Assembly: GCF_900101465.1 (NCBI RefSeq)
Contig: NZ_FMZM01000008.1
Span: forward strand, 62,001-126,000
Reading direction: 5' to 3'
DNA length: 64,000 bases
From: Nocardioides lianchengensis
GTDB taxonomy: Bacteria > Actinomycetota > Actinomycetes > Propionibacteriales > Nocardioidaceae
Below are positions 31,516 through 40,401 of the stretch, one piece after another. Position 1 is the first letter of the stretch, and each line of letters begins with the position of its first letter. The notes under the pieces are model-generated. The model had not been told where the DNA came from and did not search any database. It saw nothing but the letters and a program-made list of their open reading frames with translations. The position numbers were made by a program, and so were the translations under genes.

Positions 31516-32957
31516 GGCTTCACCTTCTTCGCGGCCTTCCGGCGGCCCCGCGGCACCCGGGGACGCGCCCCGGTCACGGTGTCGAGCAGCTCGTCGAGGG
31601 CCTCGCGGAGGCACTGGCCGAGCACCTCGGCGTCCGGCACCAGGTCACGGTCGGCGGTGAGGCCGTAGGACACCCGGCCGTCGTACGACGTGACGCCGAT
31701 GGCGAGCGCGTGACCCGGCAGCAGCGGCGGCACGGGATAGGTGCTGACCATCCGGGCACCCGCGGCGTAGAGCGGGGACTGCGGGCCGGGCACGTTGGTG
31801 ACCGTCAGCTGGAAGCCGCGACCGCGCTCGGCCGCGGCCACCCGCGAGCCGATGGCGTGGAAGGTGGTCGGGGCGAACCCCGCGATCCCGGCCAGCCGGT
31901 TGGCGGCCACCCCGCGACCGGTCTCCTTGTGCACCTTGAACGAGTAGGAGACCTGGTGCAGCCGGACGACCGGGCTGGCCTCGCCGATCGGCAGCTCGAC
32001 CAGGTGCGCGGCGATCTGGCTGCCGAGCGAGGTCGCCTCGAGCTCCTGGTCGATGACCGAGACCGGGACCACCGCCCGGATCTGGCGCAGGCCCGAGAGC
32101 GAACCCCGCGTCATCAGCCACGCGCGCAGCGCCCCGGTGACGGTCGCCAGGATGACGTCGTTGACCGTGCCGCCGTGGACGTCGCGGATCCGGCGGTAGT
32201 CCTGGAGGTCGGTGCACACCGCGACCACGCGGCGCTGCTGCGAGAGCTGGCCGGCGAACGGGCTCTCCCGCACCGGCCGACGGCCGGCGAGCCCGTTGAC
32301 GATCCGCCCGGCTCGCTGCGCCGTGCTGTCGACACCACGCAGCACCGAGCCGGTGGTGCTGCGGACCGTGTCGAGCGCGGTGGTGCCGTCGCCGAGCGTG
32401 TCGCGCACCGCGCCCGCCAGCAGCGCGGCCGGGGACGGCCGTCGGCCGGGCGTCCACGCGTCGCCGCCGAGCTCCTTGGGCTCGGGCGTCATGTCGAGCA
32501 GGACCTGGCCGAGGTCGACGGTGTCGATGCCGTCGACCAGCACCTGGTGGGCCTTGTAGAGCAGGGCCACCTGCCCGTCGGCCAGCCCCTCGACGAAGTA
32601 GACCTCCCACAGCGGCCGGCTGCGGTCGAGGGGGCGCGACACGATCCGCGCGACCAGCTCCTGCAGCTGACCCAGGGTGCCGGGCCGTGGCAGCGCGGAG
32701 CGTCGTACGTGGTAGCCGATGTCGAAGTGCGTGTCGTCGACCCAGACCGGGTTGGCGACCCGTCCGGGGACCGCCTGGAGCCGCTGCCGGTAGCGCGGCA
32801 CGAACGAGATCCGGTCGGAGATCAGGCGCACCAACCGGTCGTGGTCGAACCCGGACTCGCCCGGATCGAAGATCTCGACGGTGGCGTTGTGCATCGGCGT
32901 GGTGGCGGACTCCTCCGCCAGGAGGGCGAGGTCCCGTGGCCGCAGCCGCTCGCTCAT
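31512..32957 (-). CDS. WS/DGAT-like acyltransferase with HQxxxDG active site
   Basis: A 481-aa protein of the wax ester synthase/diacylglycerol acyltransferase family. Recognisable parts are MHNATVEIFDPGESGFDHDR, RSRPLWEVYFVEGLADGQVA, the active-site region YKAHQVLVDGIDTVDLGQVL (about 128-147), and VTNVPGPQSPLYAAGARM near the end. The canonical motif is HHxxxDG; here the second, catalytic His is Gln (HQVLVDG), so acyl transfer may be lost or changed. The C-terminus is basic (RGRRKAAKKVKP). ATG 32957 follows a GAGAGG. Coupled to the DUF6912-like gene downstream. Confidence 0.83.
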   Translation of the reverse strand: MSERLRPRDLALLAEESATTPMHNATVEIFDPGESGFDHDRLVRLISDRISFVPRYRQRLQAVPGRVANPVWVDDTHFDIGYHVRRSALPRPGTLGQLQELVARIVSRPLDRSRPLWEVYFVEGLADGQVALLYKAHQVLVDGIDTVDLGQVLLDMTPEPKELGGDAWTPGRRPSPAALLAGAVRDTLGDGTTALDTVRSTTGSVLRGVDSTAQRAGRIVNGLAGRRPVRESPFAGQLSQQRRVVAVCTDLQDYRRIRDVHGGTVNDVILATVTGALRAWLMTRGSLSGLRQIRAVVPVSVIDQELEATSLGSQIAAHLVELPIGEASPVVRLHQVSYSFKVHKETGRGVAANRLAGIAGFAPTTFHAIGSRVAAAERGRGFQLTVTNVPGPQSPLYAAGARMVSTYPVPPLLPGHALAIGVTSYDGRVSYGLTADRDLVPDAEVLGQCLREALDELLDTVTGARPRVPRGRRKAAKKVKP

Positions 32958-33041
32958 CCACCCCGCCTCTCGTCGCGCGTACGGGCCCCCGAGACCCCTT
33001 CGCTTGCTCTGCATGGGATTCTGGCAGACGTGCCACAGAAG

Positions 33042-33422
33042 ATGAGGAACCGTCCGACGCGCCGAGTGCTCGCGAGCGCCGCGGTGATCGTCGCGACCCT
33101 GGCCCTGACCAGCGCCTGCGGTGACGAGGAGGAGCCGCCCGCCGGCAACGGTGAGCCGGTCTCGTTCGACATCACCTTCGACGGCGACACGGTGACGCCC
33201 CGCGGCGCCGAGGAGACCATCGCGAAGGGCAGCGACATCGAGCTCGTCGTCGAGGCCGACAAGCCCGGTGAGCTGCACGTCCACTCCTCCCCCGAGCAGC
33301 AGGTCGAGTACGGCGCCGGTACGACGACCATCCCGGTCAAGCTGGCCAACCAGGCGCCGGGCGTGGTCGACATCGAGTCGCACGACCTGGACCAGGTCGT
33401 GATCCGGCTGACCATCCGCTGA
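33042..33422 (+). CDS. Cupredoxin-like lipoprotein
   Basis: A 126-aa exported protein with a basic start, hydrophobic helix and lipobox (LALTSACGDEEE). The mature part (VSFDITFDGDTVTPRGAEET, GELHVHSSPEQQVEYGAGTT, DLDQVVIRLTIR) resembles a cupredoxin-type beta-sandwich without the usual Cys; HVHSS could hold a metal but this is unproven. A GTG at 33030 in frame is an alternative start. It ends 1 nt before the next gene and the two are almost certainly a unit. Confidence 0.75.
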   Translation: MRNRPTRRVLASAAVIVATLALTSACGDEEEPPAGNGEPVSFDITFDGDTVTPRGAEETIAKGSDIELVVEADKPGELHVHSSPEQQVEYGAGTTTIPVKLANQAPGVVDIESHDLDQVVIRLTIR

Positions 33423-33423
33423 G

Positions 33424-34788
33424 GTGGCCCGACTCGACGGCAGCACGCTCGCCCACGGCATCGGCGGCGCGCAGGACCTGCCCATCTCGCCCGAGCTCGC
33501 GATCGCGGGCGCGGTCGCCGCGCTGACGGTCTCCTTCACCGTCCTCGCCGTCGCCTGGCGCACGCCCCGGTACGACGACGGCGAGACCGGTCGGCCCGCG
33601 CCCGGCTGGATCGACACCCTGGTCGCGCACCCGGCGTTCCGCGTCGGCCTGCGGGTCCTGGGCATGATGCTGTTCCTCTACACCGCGATGGCCGCCGTGT
33701 TCGGCCAGGACCGCGTCACCAACCCGTTCTTCGGCATCTTCTACGTCTGGTGGTGGGTGGGCCTGGTGCCCTTCTCGCTGCTCCTCGGCCCGGTGTGGAA
33801 GGCGATCAGCCCGGTCCGCACCATCAACCTCGCGTTCGCCAAGGTCTCCGGCGGCGACCCCGACGAGGGCATCTTCCGCTACCCCGAGCGGCTCGGCTAC
33901 TGGCCCGCCGCCGTGGGCCTCTTCGCCTTCGTCTGGATGGAGCTGGTCTACCCCTACTCCACCGAGCTCGGCCCGGTCCGCCTGTGGTGCGCCGTGTACG
34001 TCGCCGCGATGCTGCTCGGCGGCGCCCTGTTCGGCAACACCTTCTACGAGCGCGCCGACCCGTTCGAGGTCTACTCCAGCCTGGTCGCCAAGATGTCGGT
34101 CTGGGGCACCCGCGACGGCCGCGTGGTGGTCCGCAGCCCGCTCGCGAACCTCTCCACCGTGGTGGCCCGCCCGGGCCTGGTCGCCGTCACGGCCGTGCTC
34201 TTCGGCAGCACGGCCTTCGACTCGTTCCGCGACTCCACGACCTGGCTGAACTTCCTCCAGGAACACGACATCATCACGACCAACGGCGCGGTCGGACCCG
34301 ACACCGCGGCGGCGATCGCCAACAACCTGGCGCTGCTGACCTTCTGCGCCGGCATCGGCATCATCTTCGCGCTCGCGACGATGGCGACCGGAGTCGATCC
34401 GGAGATCGACCGACGCAGCCTCCCCAACCGCTTCGCCCACTCGATCGTGCCGATCATCGTCGGCTACATCGTGGCCCACTACCTGACGTACTTCGTCGAA
34501 GTCGGCCAGCTGACCCTGATCCTGGCCAGCGACCCGTTCGGCGACGGCAGCAACTACCTCGGCACCGGCGACCTGCAGGTCAACTACTGGCTGTCCTACC
34601 ACCCGACGCTGCTGGCCAACACCAAGGTGGCCGCCGTCGTCGTCGGGCACGTGCTGGGCGTGATCGCCGCGCACGACCGGGCGATCAAGGTGCTCCCGGC
34701 CCGACACCAGCTGACCGGTCAGCTCCCGCTGCTGTTCGCGATGGTCGGCTTCACCGCAGGAGGCCTCTTCCTGCTCTTCGCCGCCTGA
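33424..34788 (+). CDS. Polytopic membrane protein of the family annotated as fenitrothion hydrolase
   Basis: A 454-aa membrane protein with about ten hydrophobic segments. It opens with LAHGIGGAQDLPISPELAIA and has large conserved loops such as YVWWWVGLVPFSLLLGPVWK, ISPVRTINLAF, and NTFYERADPFEVYSSLVAKM. I know this family under the name fenitrothion hydrolase from one experimentally named homologue; its normal role in actinobacteria is not established, and pesticide hydrolysis should not be assumed. GTG 33424 directly follows the cupredoxin-like lipoprotein gene, so the pair may work together in metal or redox handling at the membrane. The 3' end overlaps the convergent CpaE-like gene by 38 nt. 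Confidence 0.7.
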   Translation: MARLDGSTLAHGIGGAQDLPISPELAIAGAVAALTVSFTVLAVAWRTPRYDDGETGRPAPGWIDTLVAHPAFRVGLRVLGMMLFLYTAMAAVFGQDRVTNPFFGIFYVWWWVGLVPFSLLLGPVWKAISPVRTINLAFAKVSGGDPDEGIFRYPERLGYWPAAVGLFAFVWMELVYPYSTELGPVRLWCAVYVAAMLLGGALFGNTFYERADPFEVYSSLVAKMSVWGTRDGRVVVRSPLANLSTVVARPGLVAVTAVLFGSTAFDSFRDSTTWLNFLQEHDIITTNGAVGPDTAAAIANNLALLTFCAGIGIIFALATMATGVDPEIDRRSLPNRFAHSIVPIIVGYIVAHYLTYFVEVGQLTLILASDPFGDGSNYLGTGDLQVNYWLSYHPTLLANTKVAAVVVGHVLGVIAAHDRAIKVLPARHQLTGQLPLLFAMVGFTAGGLFLLFAA

Positions 34789-36040
34789 GCCGTCCGACCG
34801 TCGCCGGCGCCGCCGGCCCGACCAGCCCGTCGGCGACGGCCGCGATCGCGCGGACGACGGGCGCCTCGCCCTGAGCGACCAGGGTGCTGCCCGTGACCAG
34901 CGCCCGGTCGACGGTGACCCGGTCGTCGGGCACGAAGTGCAGGCTCTCGTGGCGGACGAACCCGGCGACCATCCCGGCGACGTCGCGCTCGGACCAGCCG
35001 AGCGAGGTGCGCATCCGGTTGACCACGACGCGCACGGGGGTGCCCGGCAGCCGCTCACGCAGCTCGACCAGGCCGCGGGCCAGCCGCGACAGGCCGACCG
35101 GGTCGGCGGATCCGACGACGATCACCTCGTCGGCCGCGTCGAGGGCCTCCAGGGTGAGCTGGTGCCGTCCGGGGCGGGACCCGAGCTCGCCCGATCCGTC
35201 GTCCTCGAGGACCGGACCGGTGTCGACCACCACGTGTCCCTGGGCACTCGCGAGGCCCAGCAGGTGCTCGACGACCCCGGGCCGGACCTCCACCCAGCGG
35301 TCCGGCCGCGGCAGTCCGGTCACCACCGTCAGCTGCCGGTCGAGGGCGCGCTGGACCGACGGCAGTCCCTCCTCCAGGTCGCCGCTCGAGGCGAGCCGGG
35401 CGGCCGAGAGCAGGCCGGACACCTCGTCGAGGACCCCGAGCTGCTGGGCCACGCTGGCCGACACCGGGTCGGCGTCGACCAGCGTCGTACGACGGTTGCG
35501 CCGGGCCAGCTCGGCGGCCAGGCCGGTGGCCAGGGTCGTGCGGCCCGGGGAGCCCGGCGGCCCCCACACCACCACGACCCGGCCCGGGGCCGGCGGCGGC
35601 TCGGCCGGTGGTGGCCCGTCGGGCCCGACCGGCTCCGGGGCCGCACCGGAGGGCTCGGACGCCGGCTCGGCGGCCGCGATCACGGTCCGGGGCAGCACGT
35701 CCAGGTCGGCCTCGGCCAGCACGCTGCGGATGCCGATCCGGGTGGCCCGGAGCCGGGCCGCCTCGTCGGGAACGCCGGCCGGGGCGACCGCGACCGGCGC
35801 GACGCCGTGCTGGTGCAGGTGGTCGACGGCCGAGCGGTCGAGGCCCGGGGCGTCGAGCGCGAGGACCGCGACGTCCGACTGACCCGCGGCCGCGGCCGCG
35901 AGCAGGTCGTCGACGTCCACGCAGCGCTTGAGGACCACGATCCCGGCGGTCTCGTTGAGGCGGCCGATCGCCGCGGACTCCCAGTCCGCCCCCGCGGCGA
36001 CGACGAGCACGACGGTCGCCCCGCCCACCCCGACCGGCAC
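34751..36040 (-). CDS. CpaE-like ParA-family ATPase
   Basis: A 429-aa protein with an N-terminal receiver-like/variable domain (about 1-110), a Pro-rich linker (GPDGPPPAEPPPAPG) and a C-terminal MinD/ParA ATPase fold. The P-loop VVWGPPGSPGRTTLATGLAA deviates from the ParA consensus (GPPGSPGRTT in place of KGGVGKT), as in many CpaE homologues. VDADPVSASVAQQLG and VVNRMRTSLG are the later nucleotide-site strands. CpaE places Flp/Tad pilus machinery in other bacteria, but no tadA/cpaF, tadB or tadC lies here. It starts (GTG 36040) 3 nt after the SAF gene. Confidence 0.75.
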   Translation of the reverse strand: MPVGVGGATVVLVVAAGADWESAAIGRLNETAGIVVLKRCVDVDDLLAAAAAGQSDVAVLALDAPGLDRSAVDHLHQHGVAPVAVAPAGVPDEAARLRATRIGIRSVLAEADLDVLPRTVIAAAEPASEPSGAAPEPVGPDGPPPAEPPPAPGRVVVVWGPPGSPGRTTLATGLAAELARRNRRTTLVDADPVSASVAQQLGVLDEVSGLLSAARLASSGDLEEGLPSVQRALDRQLTVVTGLPRPDRWVEVRPGVVEHLLGLASAQGHVVVDTGPVLEDDGSGELGSRPGRHQLTLEALDAADEVIVVGSADPVGLSRLARGLVELRERLPGTPVRVVVNRMRTSLGWSERDVAGMVAGFVRHESLHFVPDDRVTVDRALVTGSTLVAQGEAPVVRAIAAVADGLVGPAAPATVGRLRRRRAGRGLLR

Positions 36041-36043
36041 CGC

Positions 36044-36730
36044 TCAGCCCCGCCGTACGACGGTCAGGACCGGGTCCGCCACGGCACCCACAGCCTCGAA
36101 GTAGCGAGCCACGTCGGGCTCGGCGACCGCCAGCACCAGCTGCCGCCGACCACCGGTCGCCAGGCCCGAGCCGGCGGCCGGAGCGTCGACGACGGTGGCC
36201 TCCTCCAGCAGCAGGCCCGCGGGAGCCGATCCGGCCTCGGCGGCCCCGACCGCCCCCGCCGGGCGCGGGACGCTGAGGTAGACGCTCACCACCGACCCGG
36301 ACCGGACCGACGCCGGCACCAGCGCGGGGTCGACCGAGATCGGCAGCTCCAGGCTGCCGCTCTCCCCGACCGTGCCGACCGCTCCGCGGGGCAGCAGCTC
36401 GCCCGCCCCGACCGCCCGGGTCAGCTCGAGGTCGGCGGGCAGCTCGTCGTCGACGGTGAAGTAGCCGGCGAGGTCGTCGTCGTCGCCGAAGCGGACCCGG
36501 TGGGGCACCAGGTCGGGCTCCCCGACCCGGTCGCCCGGTCCCATCTCGGCGGACACCGCCCAGACCTGCACCGTGTCGTCGGCGGCGGCCAGCAGCCGAC
36601 CCCCCGCGACGACGGACACCGCGACGATCGCCACGCCGACCCAGAGCCGCGGGTCGCGCCATCCCGACGTCGTGGACCGCACCGCGGGCGGCGGCAGCTG
36701 CGTGGTGGGGACTCCCGGACTCCTCGACAC
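36044..36730 (-). CDS. SAF-domain (CpaB/RcpC-like) protein
   Basis: A 228-aa protein with a short cytoplasmic start, one membrane helix (WVGVAIVAVSVVAGGRLLAA) and an outside SAF domain (VWAVSAEMGPGDRVGEPDLV, LTRAVGAGELLPRGAVG), as in CpaB/RcpC and flagellar FlgA proteins, which bind glycan during pilus or flagellar assembly. GTG 36730 is the start; the long frame upstream belongs to other genes. Together with the CpaE-like ATPase it forms a two-gene remnant or stand-alone version of a Tad-type locus. Confidence 0.75.
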   Translation of the reverse strand: MSRSPGVPTTQLPPPAVRSTTSGWRDPRLWVGVAIVAVSVVAGGRLLAAADDTVQVWAVSAEMGPGDRVGEPDLVPHRVRFGDDDDLAGYFTVDDELPADLELTRAVGAGELLPRGAVGTVGESGSLELPISVDPALVPASVRSGSVVSVYLSVPRPAGAVGAAEAGSAPAGLLLEEATVVDAPAAGSGLATGGRRQLVLAVAEPDVARYFEAVGAVADPVLTVVRRG

Positions 36731-36844
36731 GGCGCCATCATGCCCACCCGAACGGGTGGAGACACCCGCCTCTCCACAGGCCACCTCTCCACAGGCGGCG
36801 GGTGCTGCCGACGTCCCCGCCGCCCCAGGTGCGACGATGACCCC

Positions 36845-37096
36845 ATGGCCGGAACGCCCCGCTTCCTCACGCTCGCCGACGTGGCCGAAGTGCTCAACAC
36901 CTCCAGCGCGCAGGTCTACGCGCTCGTGCGCCGCGGCGACCTGCCCGCCATCAAGATCGGCGGGCGCGGCCAGTGGCGCGTCGAGGGCTCGGTCCTCGAG
37001 GAGTACATCCAGCGGATGTACACCGAGACCGCCCAGTTCGTCGACCAGCACCCGTTCGTCGAGGCCGAGCAGGACCAGCCCTCCGAGCAGGTCTAG
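36845..37096 (+). CDS. Excisionase-family helix-turn-helix protein (chromosomal)
   Basis: An 83-aa DNA-binding protein: RFLTLADVAEVLNTSSAQVY then ALVRRGDLPAIKIGGRGQWR is a MerR-like winged HTH of the HTH_17 type, followed by VEGSVLEEYIQRMY. Despite the family name there is no integrase nearby and the protein is conserved in actinobacterial cores, so it is more likely a small regulator than a phage excisionase. It is divergent from the SAF gene; its last codons overlap the convergent htrA by 4 nt. Confidence 0.8.
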   Translation: MAGTPRFLTLADVAEVLNTSSAQVYALVRRGDLPAIKIGGRGQWRVEGSVLEEYIQRMYTETAQFVDQHPFVEAEQDQPSEQV

Positions 37097-38451
37097 CCGA
37101 CCTCGGAGTCGAGGGTGACCTCGACGGTCTCCTCGTCGTCCCCGCGCCGGATGGTGAACTCCAGCGTCTCGCCGGGCTGGTGCGAGCGGATCGCCACGAT
37201 CAACGCGATGCCGTCGGTGACCCGCGAACCCTCGACGGCCACGATCACGTCGCCCTTGCGCAGGCCGCTCTCCTCCGCCGGGGTGCCGTCGTTGACCTCG
37301 TCGATCTCGGCGCCCGCCCCGCTGCCGCGCTGACCGGTCTGGACCTGTGCCCCGATCACGGGGTAGCGCGCCTCGCCGCTCTTGAGGATCTGGTCGGCGG
37401 TGATCCGCACCTGCTCGACCGGGATCGCGAAGCCGACACCGATGTTGCCGGACTCGGTGCCGAAGCCGCTGCCGCCCGTGGTGGCGATGGCCGAGTTCAC
37501 GCCCACCACCTGACCCCGCAGGTTGACCAGCGGACCGCCCGAGTTGCCCGGGTTGATGGCCGCGTCGGTCTGCACCGCGTTGATGTACGACGACTCGCTG
37601 GCCGCGTCGCCCGTCGACACCGGTCGCTGCAGGGCGCTGACGATGCCGGCCGTGACCGTCGAGCTGAGGCCGAGCGGGGAGCCGATGGCCACCACGCCCT
37701 CCCCGACCCGCAGCGAGCGCGAGGCGCCGAGGGCGGCCGGCGCCAGCTCCTTGGCCTCCTCGGAGTAGAGCACCGCCAGGTCGTAGACCGGGCTGCGGCC
37801 CACGACCGTCGCCTCGTAGCGGTTGCCGTCCTGGTCGACGATCGCGATCGGACCGTCCTCCTTCGCGGCGTCGGCGACGACGTGGTTGTTGGTGACGACG
37901 TGGCCCTGGCGGTCCAGCACGAAGCCGGAGCCGGTGGCGCCGTTCGCCTGGCCCTCGAACTCCGCGGAGATCTGGACGGTGCTCGGCAGCAGCTCCTGCG
38001 CGACCGCGGCGATCGAGCCGTCGTCGGCCGGCAGCGGGGGCGTCTCGACGACGTCGACCCCGGCCAGCCCCTCGCTCACCGATCCGGGTCCGTCGTGGTC
38101 GTTGAGCTCGTCGTACGCGACCGAGCCCACCACGCCCCCGGCGAGGCCGAGGACCAGCGCCAGGGCGGCGACCGACGGCCAGACCCACCCGCTGACCCGC
38201 CCGCGGTCCGCCGCGTGCCTCGGCGGCACCGGGGCGACCGGGAGCGGCTGGGTGCCGGGCGGGGGGAACGGCGGCCAGGAGGCGGTCGGCACCGGACCGG
38301 CCGGCGGCTGATGGGTGGGCGGGACCCACGAGGGGCCGCCGGGTCCGGCCGGCTGGCCGGATCCGTGCGGCTGGGCGGGACCGATCGGCTGGGTGGCGTC
38401 GTCGTCCGCCCGGGAGTCGTTCGGCGGCGGCGTCTGGCCTGCGTCGTTCAC
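37093..38451 (-). CDS. htrA: HtrA/DegP-type serine protease
   Basis: A 452-aa membrane-anchored protease for misfolded envelope proteins. It has a Pro/Gln-rich cytoplasmic part (1-85), one helix (WPSVAALALVLGLAGGVVGS), a trypsin-like domain with H in VVTNNHVVADAAK, D in SPVYDLAVLYSE and S in AAINPGNSGGPLVNLRG, and a C-terminal PDZ domain (EIDEVNDGTPAEESGLRKGD). It lies about 60 bp downstream of the anti-sigma gene on the same strand, which is the sigE-rseA-htrA order known from mycobacteria. Confidence 0.95.
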   Translation of the reverse strand: MNDAGQTPPPNDSRADDDATQPIGPAQPHGSGQPAGPGGPSWVPPTHQPPAGPVPTASWPPFPPPGTQPLPVAPVPPRHAADRGRVSGWVWPSVAALALVLGLAGGVVGSVAYDELNDHDGPGSVSEGLAGVDVVETPPLPADDGSIAAVAQELLPSTVQISAEFEGQANGATGSGFVLDRQGHVVTNNHVVADAAKEDGPIAIVDQDGNRYEATVVGRSPVYDLAVLYSEEAKELAPAALGASRSLRVGEGVVAIGSPLGLSSTVTAGIVSALQRPVSTGDAASESSYINAVQTDAAINPGNSGGPLVNLRGQVVGVNSAIATTGGSGFGTESGNIGVGFAIPVEQVRITADQILKSGEARYPVIGAQVQTGQRGSGAGAEIDEVNDGTPAEESGLRKGDVIVAVEGSRVTDGIALIVAIRSHQPGETLEFTIRRGDDEETVEVTLDSEVG

Positions 38452-38511
38452 GGCTCCATCATCACCTGTCGCCCGAAATGGCCGTCGGCCCGACCGCCTG
38501 CGGCGACCGGG

Positions 38512-38991
38512 TCAGGGCTGCCGGACGCTCCGCGTCGCCGGCAGTGGGGCCTGCGAGGTGGTGGAGTTCGGGAGCGAGGTGACCGGCGCCCGACGCTCGA
38601 GGTTGGGCGCGTCGGCCGGGGCGGTGCCGAGCACCAGCACGCCCATCACCGCGGCACCCACGGCGCCGCCGCCGATCGCGGCGAGACCCGCCGTACGACG
38701 GGGTCGCGACTCGGAGCGCCCGCTCATCGCGAGGAAGAAGTCGCCCGGCGGGATGCCCATCTCGGCGGGACGGCAGTCGGGCGCGCCGAGCAGCGAGCCC
38801 TTCAGCCCGGCGGGCGTGCAGCCACCGTCGAGGGAGAGCCCGGCCAGCCGGGTCTTCACCCAGCCCTCGCGCTCGACGAGGTCGCGGCAGAGGTGGCACT
38901 GGTGGACGTGGGCCCAGGCCCGCTCGGACTCCTCCGCCGAGAGCTGGCCGTCGAGCAGGGCGCTCGCGCGGGAGCCGAGGTGGCCGATCAT
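38512..38991 (-). CDS. rseA: Zinc-binding anti-sigma factor for SigE
   Basis: A 159-aa membrane-bound anti-sigma factor. The N-terminal ZAS motif H-x3-C-x2-C is in [19 protein letters not shown] (about 26-44), and one membrane helix ([20 protein letters not shown]) follows near 103-122. It should hold SigE inactive until envelope or redox stress releases it. Its ATG at 38991 overlaps the sigE stop (ATGA), which ties the two levels together. Confidence 0.88.
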   Translation of the reverse strand: MIGHLGSRASALLDGQLSAEESERAWAHVHQCHLCRDLVEREGWVKTRLAGLSLDGGCTPAGLKGSLLGAPDCRPAEMGIPPGDFFLAMSGRSESRPRRTAGLAAIGGGAVGAAVMGVLVLGTAPADAPNLERRAPVTSLPNSTTSQAPLPATRSVRQP

Positions 38992-39584
38992 GCGCGCCCC
39001 GGGAGGGCGATCGGGCCGGTGGCGGGGCCGGAGTATCGGGCGCGGCCGGCACCCGGCGCGCGGTGGGCCAGCGCGGTGCGGAGCATCGCGCGGCCCCGGT
39101 GGATGCGCGAGCGGACGGTACCGAGCTTGGCGCCGAGGATCTCGGCGATCTCCTCGTAGGACAGGCCCTCGACGTCGCACAGCACGACCGCGGCCCGGAA
39201 GTCCGGCGGCAGGGTCGCGAGCGCCCGCTCCACGTCGTCGTCGAAGCGCTGGTCGGCGTAGGCGGCCTCGGGCGCGGGCGACGCGCTGGTGAGCCGGTCG
39301 GCCCGCTCGTCGGAGAGCGCGTCGAAGCGGATCCGCTGCTTGCGGCGGGCCTGGTCGAGGAAGAGGTTGGTGGTGATCCGGTGCAGCCAGCCCTCGAAGG
39401 TGCCGGGCGTGTAGGTCGACAGCGAGCGGAACACGCGGACGAAGACCTCCTGCGTGAGGTCCTCGGCGTCGTGCCGGTTGCCGGTCAGCCGGTAGGCGAG
39501 GCGGTAGACCCGGTCGGAGTGGCGCTCCACGATCTCGTCCCACGTGGGGACCGTCGTCGCACTCTCCTGCTGAACGTCCACGGG
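38988..39584 (-). CDS. sigE: ECF sigma factor SigE
   Basis: A 198-aa group IV sigma factor. Region 2 is [20 protein letters not shown] then [20 protein letters not shown] (about 30-70); region 4 is [20 protein letters not shown] then [23 protein letters not shown] 39584 is chosen because GAGAGGGG lies 5 nt upstream; an in-frame start 21 nt further up would overlap it. It forms an operon with the anti-sigma gene and htrA and is divergent from an O-methyltransferase gene, the layout seen around sigE in other actinobacteria. Confidence 0.92.
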   Translation of the reverse strand, partial: PVDVQQESATTVPTWDEIVERHSDRVYRLAYRLTGNRHDAEDLTQEVFVRVFRSLSTYTPGTFEGWLHRITTNLFLDQARRKQRIRFDALSDERADRLTSASPAPEAAYADQRFDDDVERALATLPPDFRAAVVLCDVEGLSYEEIAEILGAKLGTVRSRIHRGRAMLRTALAHRAPGAGRARYSGPATGPIALPGRA

Positions 39585-39734
39585 GACCCCTCTCGACCTG
39601 AACAACGTCCCGTCCCTCCGTACGCTAGGTCACCTTGCTGAAAGGACCCTGTGAGCCAGGATCCATCCGTGCCAACGAGCAGGCCTGCGGCCGTGTTCCC
39701 GGTCGGCGCGGCGTGATCGCGATACGTTGAGCCG

Positions 39735-40385
39735 GTGACGACGCCCATCAACGCCGCGAGCTGGTCCTACTCAGAGGCGTACGTCGCCGAGGACGACGTG
39801 CTCGCCTCGGCCCGGTCGCGGGCCGACGAGGTCGGCGTGACCGCCATCGGCTCCGGCGGCGGCGCCGCGCTGCGGTTCCTCGCCTCCGTGCTGGAGGCCC
39901 GGGCCGTGGTCGAGATCGGCACCGGCACCGGCGTGTCCGGCCTCTGGCTGCTGCGCGGCATGCGCGCCGACGGCGTGCTGACCACCGTCGACATCGAGGC
40001 CGAGCACCAGCGCCTGGCCCGTCAGTCGTTCACCGAGGCCCAGATCCCCAGCCAGCGTGCGCGCACCATCTCCGGCGCGGCCCTCGACGTACTCCCCCGG
40101 CTGACCGACGGCCACTACGACATCGTGTTCTGCGACGGCGACAAGCGCGAGTACGGCGCCTATCTGCGCGAGGCCCTGCGCCTGCTCCGCCCCGGCGGCG
40201 TGGTGGCCTTCGACAACGCGCTCTGGCACGACCGGGTCGCCGACCCCGCCCGCCGCGACGAGGAGACCGTCGCCATCCGCGACCTCGGCCGCGAGGTCGC
40301 CGCCCACGACGAGCTGGTCCCGGTCCTGCTGCCCGTGGGTGACGGGCTGCTCCTCGCCAAGAAGGAGTGGACGCCGCAGGACTGA
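39735..40385 (+). CDS. O-methyltransferase (class I SAM-dependent)
   Basis: A 216-aa methyltransferase of the catechol/caffeoyl-CoA O-methyltransferase type. Motif I is VVEIGTGTGVSGLWLLRGMR (about 59-78), followed by LTTVDIEAEHQRLARQSF, the metal/substrate site YDIVFCDGDKREYGAYLREA and GGVVAFDNALWHDRVADPAR. The natural substrate is unknown. GTG 39735 starts it. It is divergent from sigE across about 150 bp, an arrangement kept in many actinobacteria. Confidence 0.9.
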   Translation: MTTPINAASWSYSEAYVAEDDVLASARSRADEVGVTAIGSGGGAALRFLASVLEARAVVEIGTGTGVSGLWLLRGMRADGVLTTVDIEAEHQRLARQSFTEAQIPSQRARTISGAALDVLPRLTDGHYDIVFCDGDKREYGAYLREALRLLRPGGVVAFDNALWHDRVADPARRDEETVAIRDLGREVAAHDELVPVLLPVGDGLLLAKKEWTPQD

Positions 40386-40401
40386 GGGCTGCCGGGCCGT
40401 T

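Noticed and set aside
35055..36662. 535-codon minus-strand frame over the CpaE/SAF region
   Set aside because: It overlaps two recognisable genes in another frame and is almost entirely Gly/Arg/Ala.
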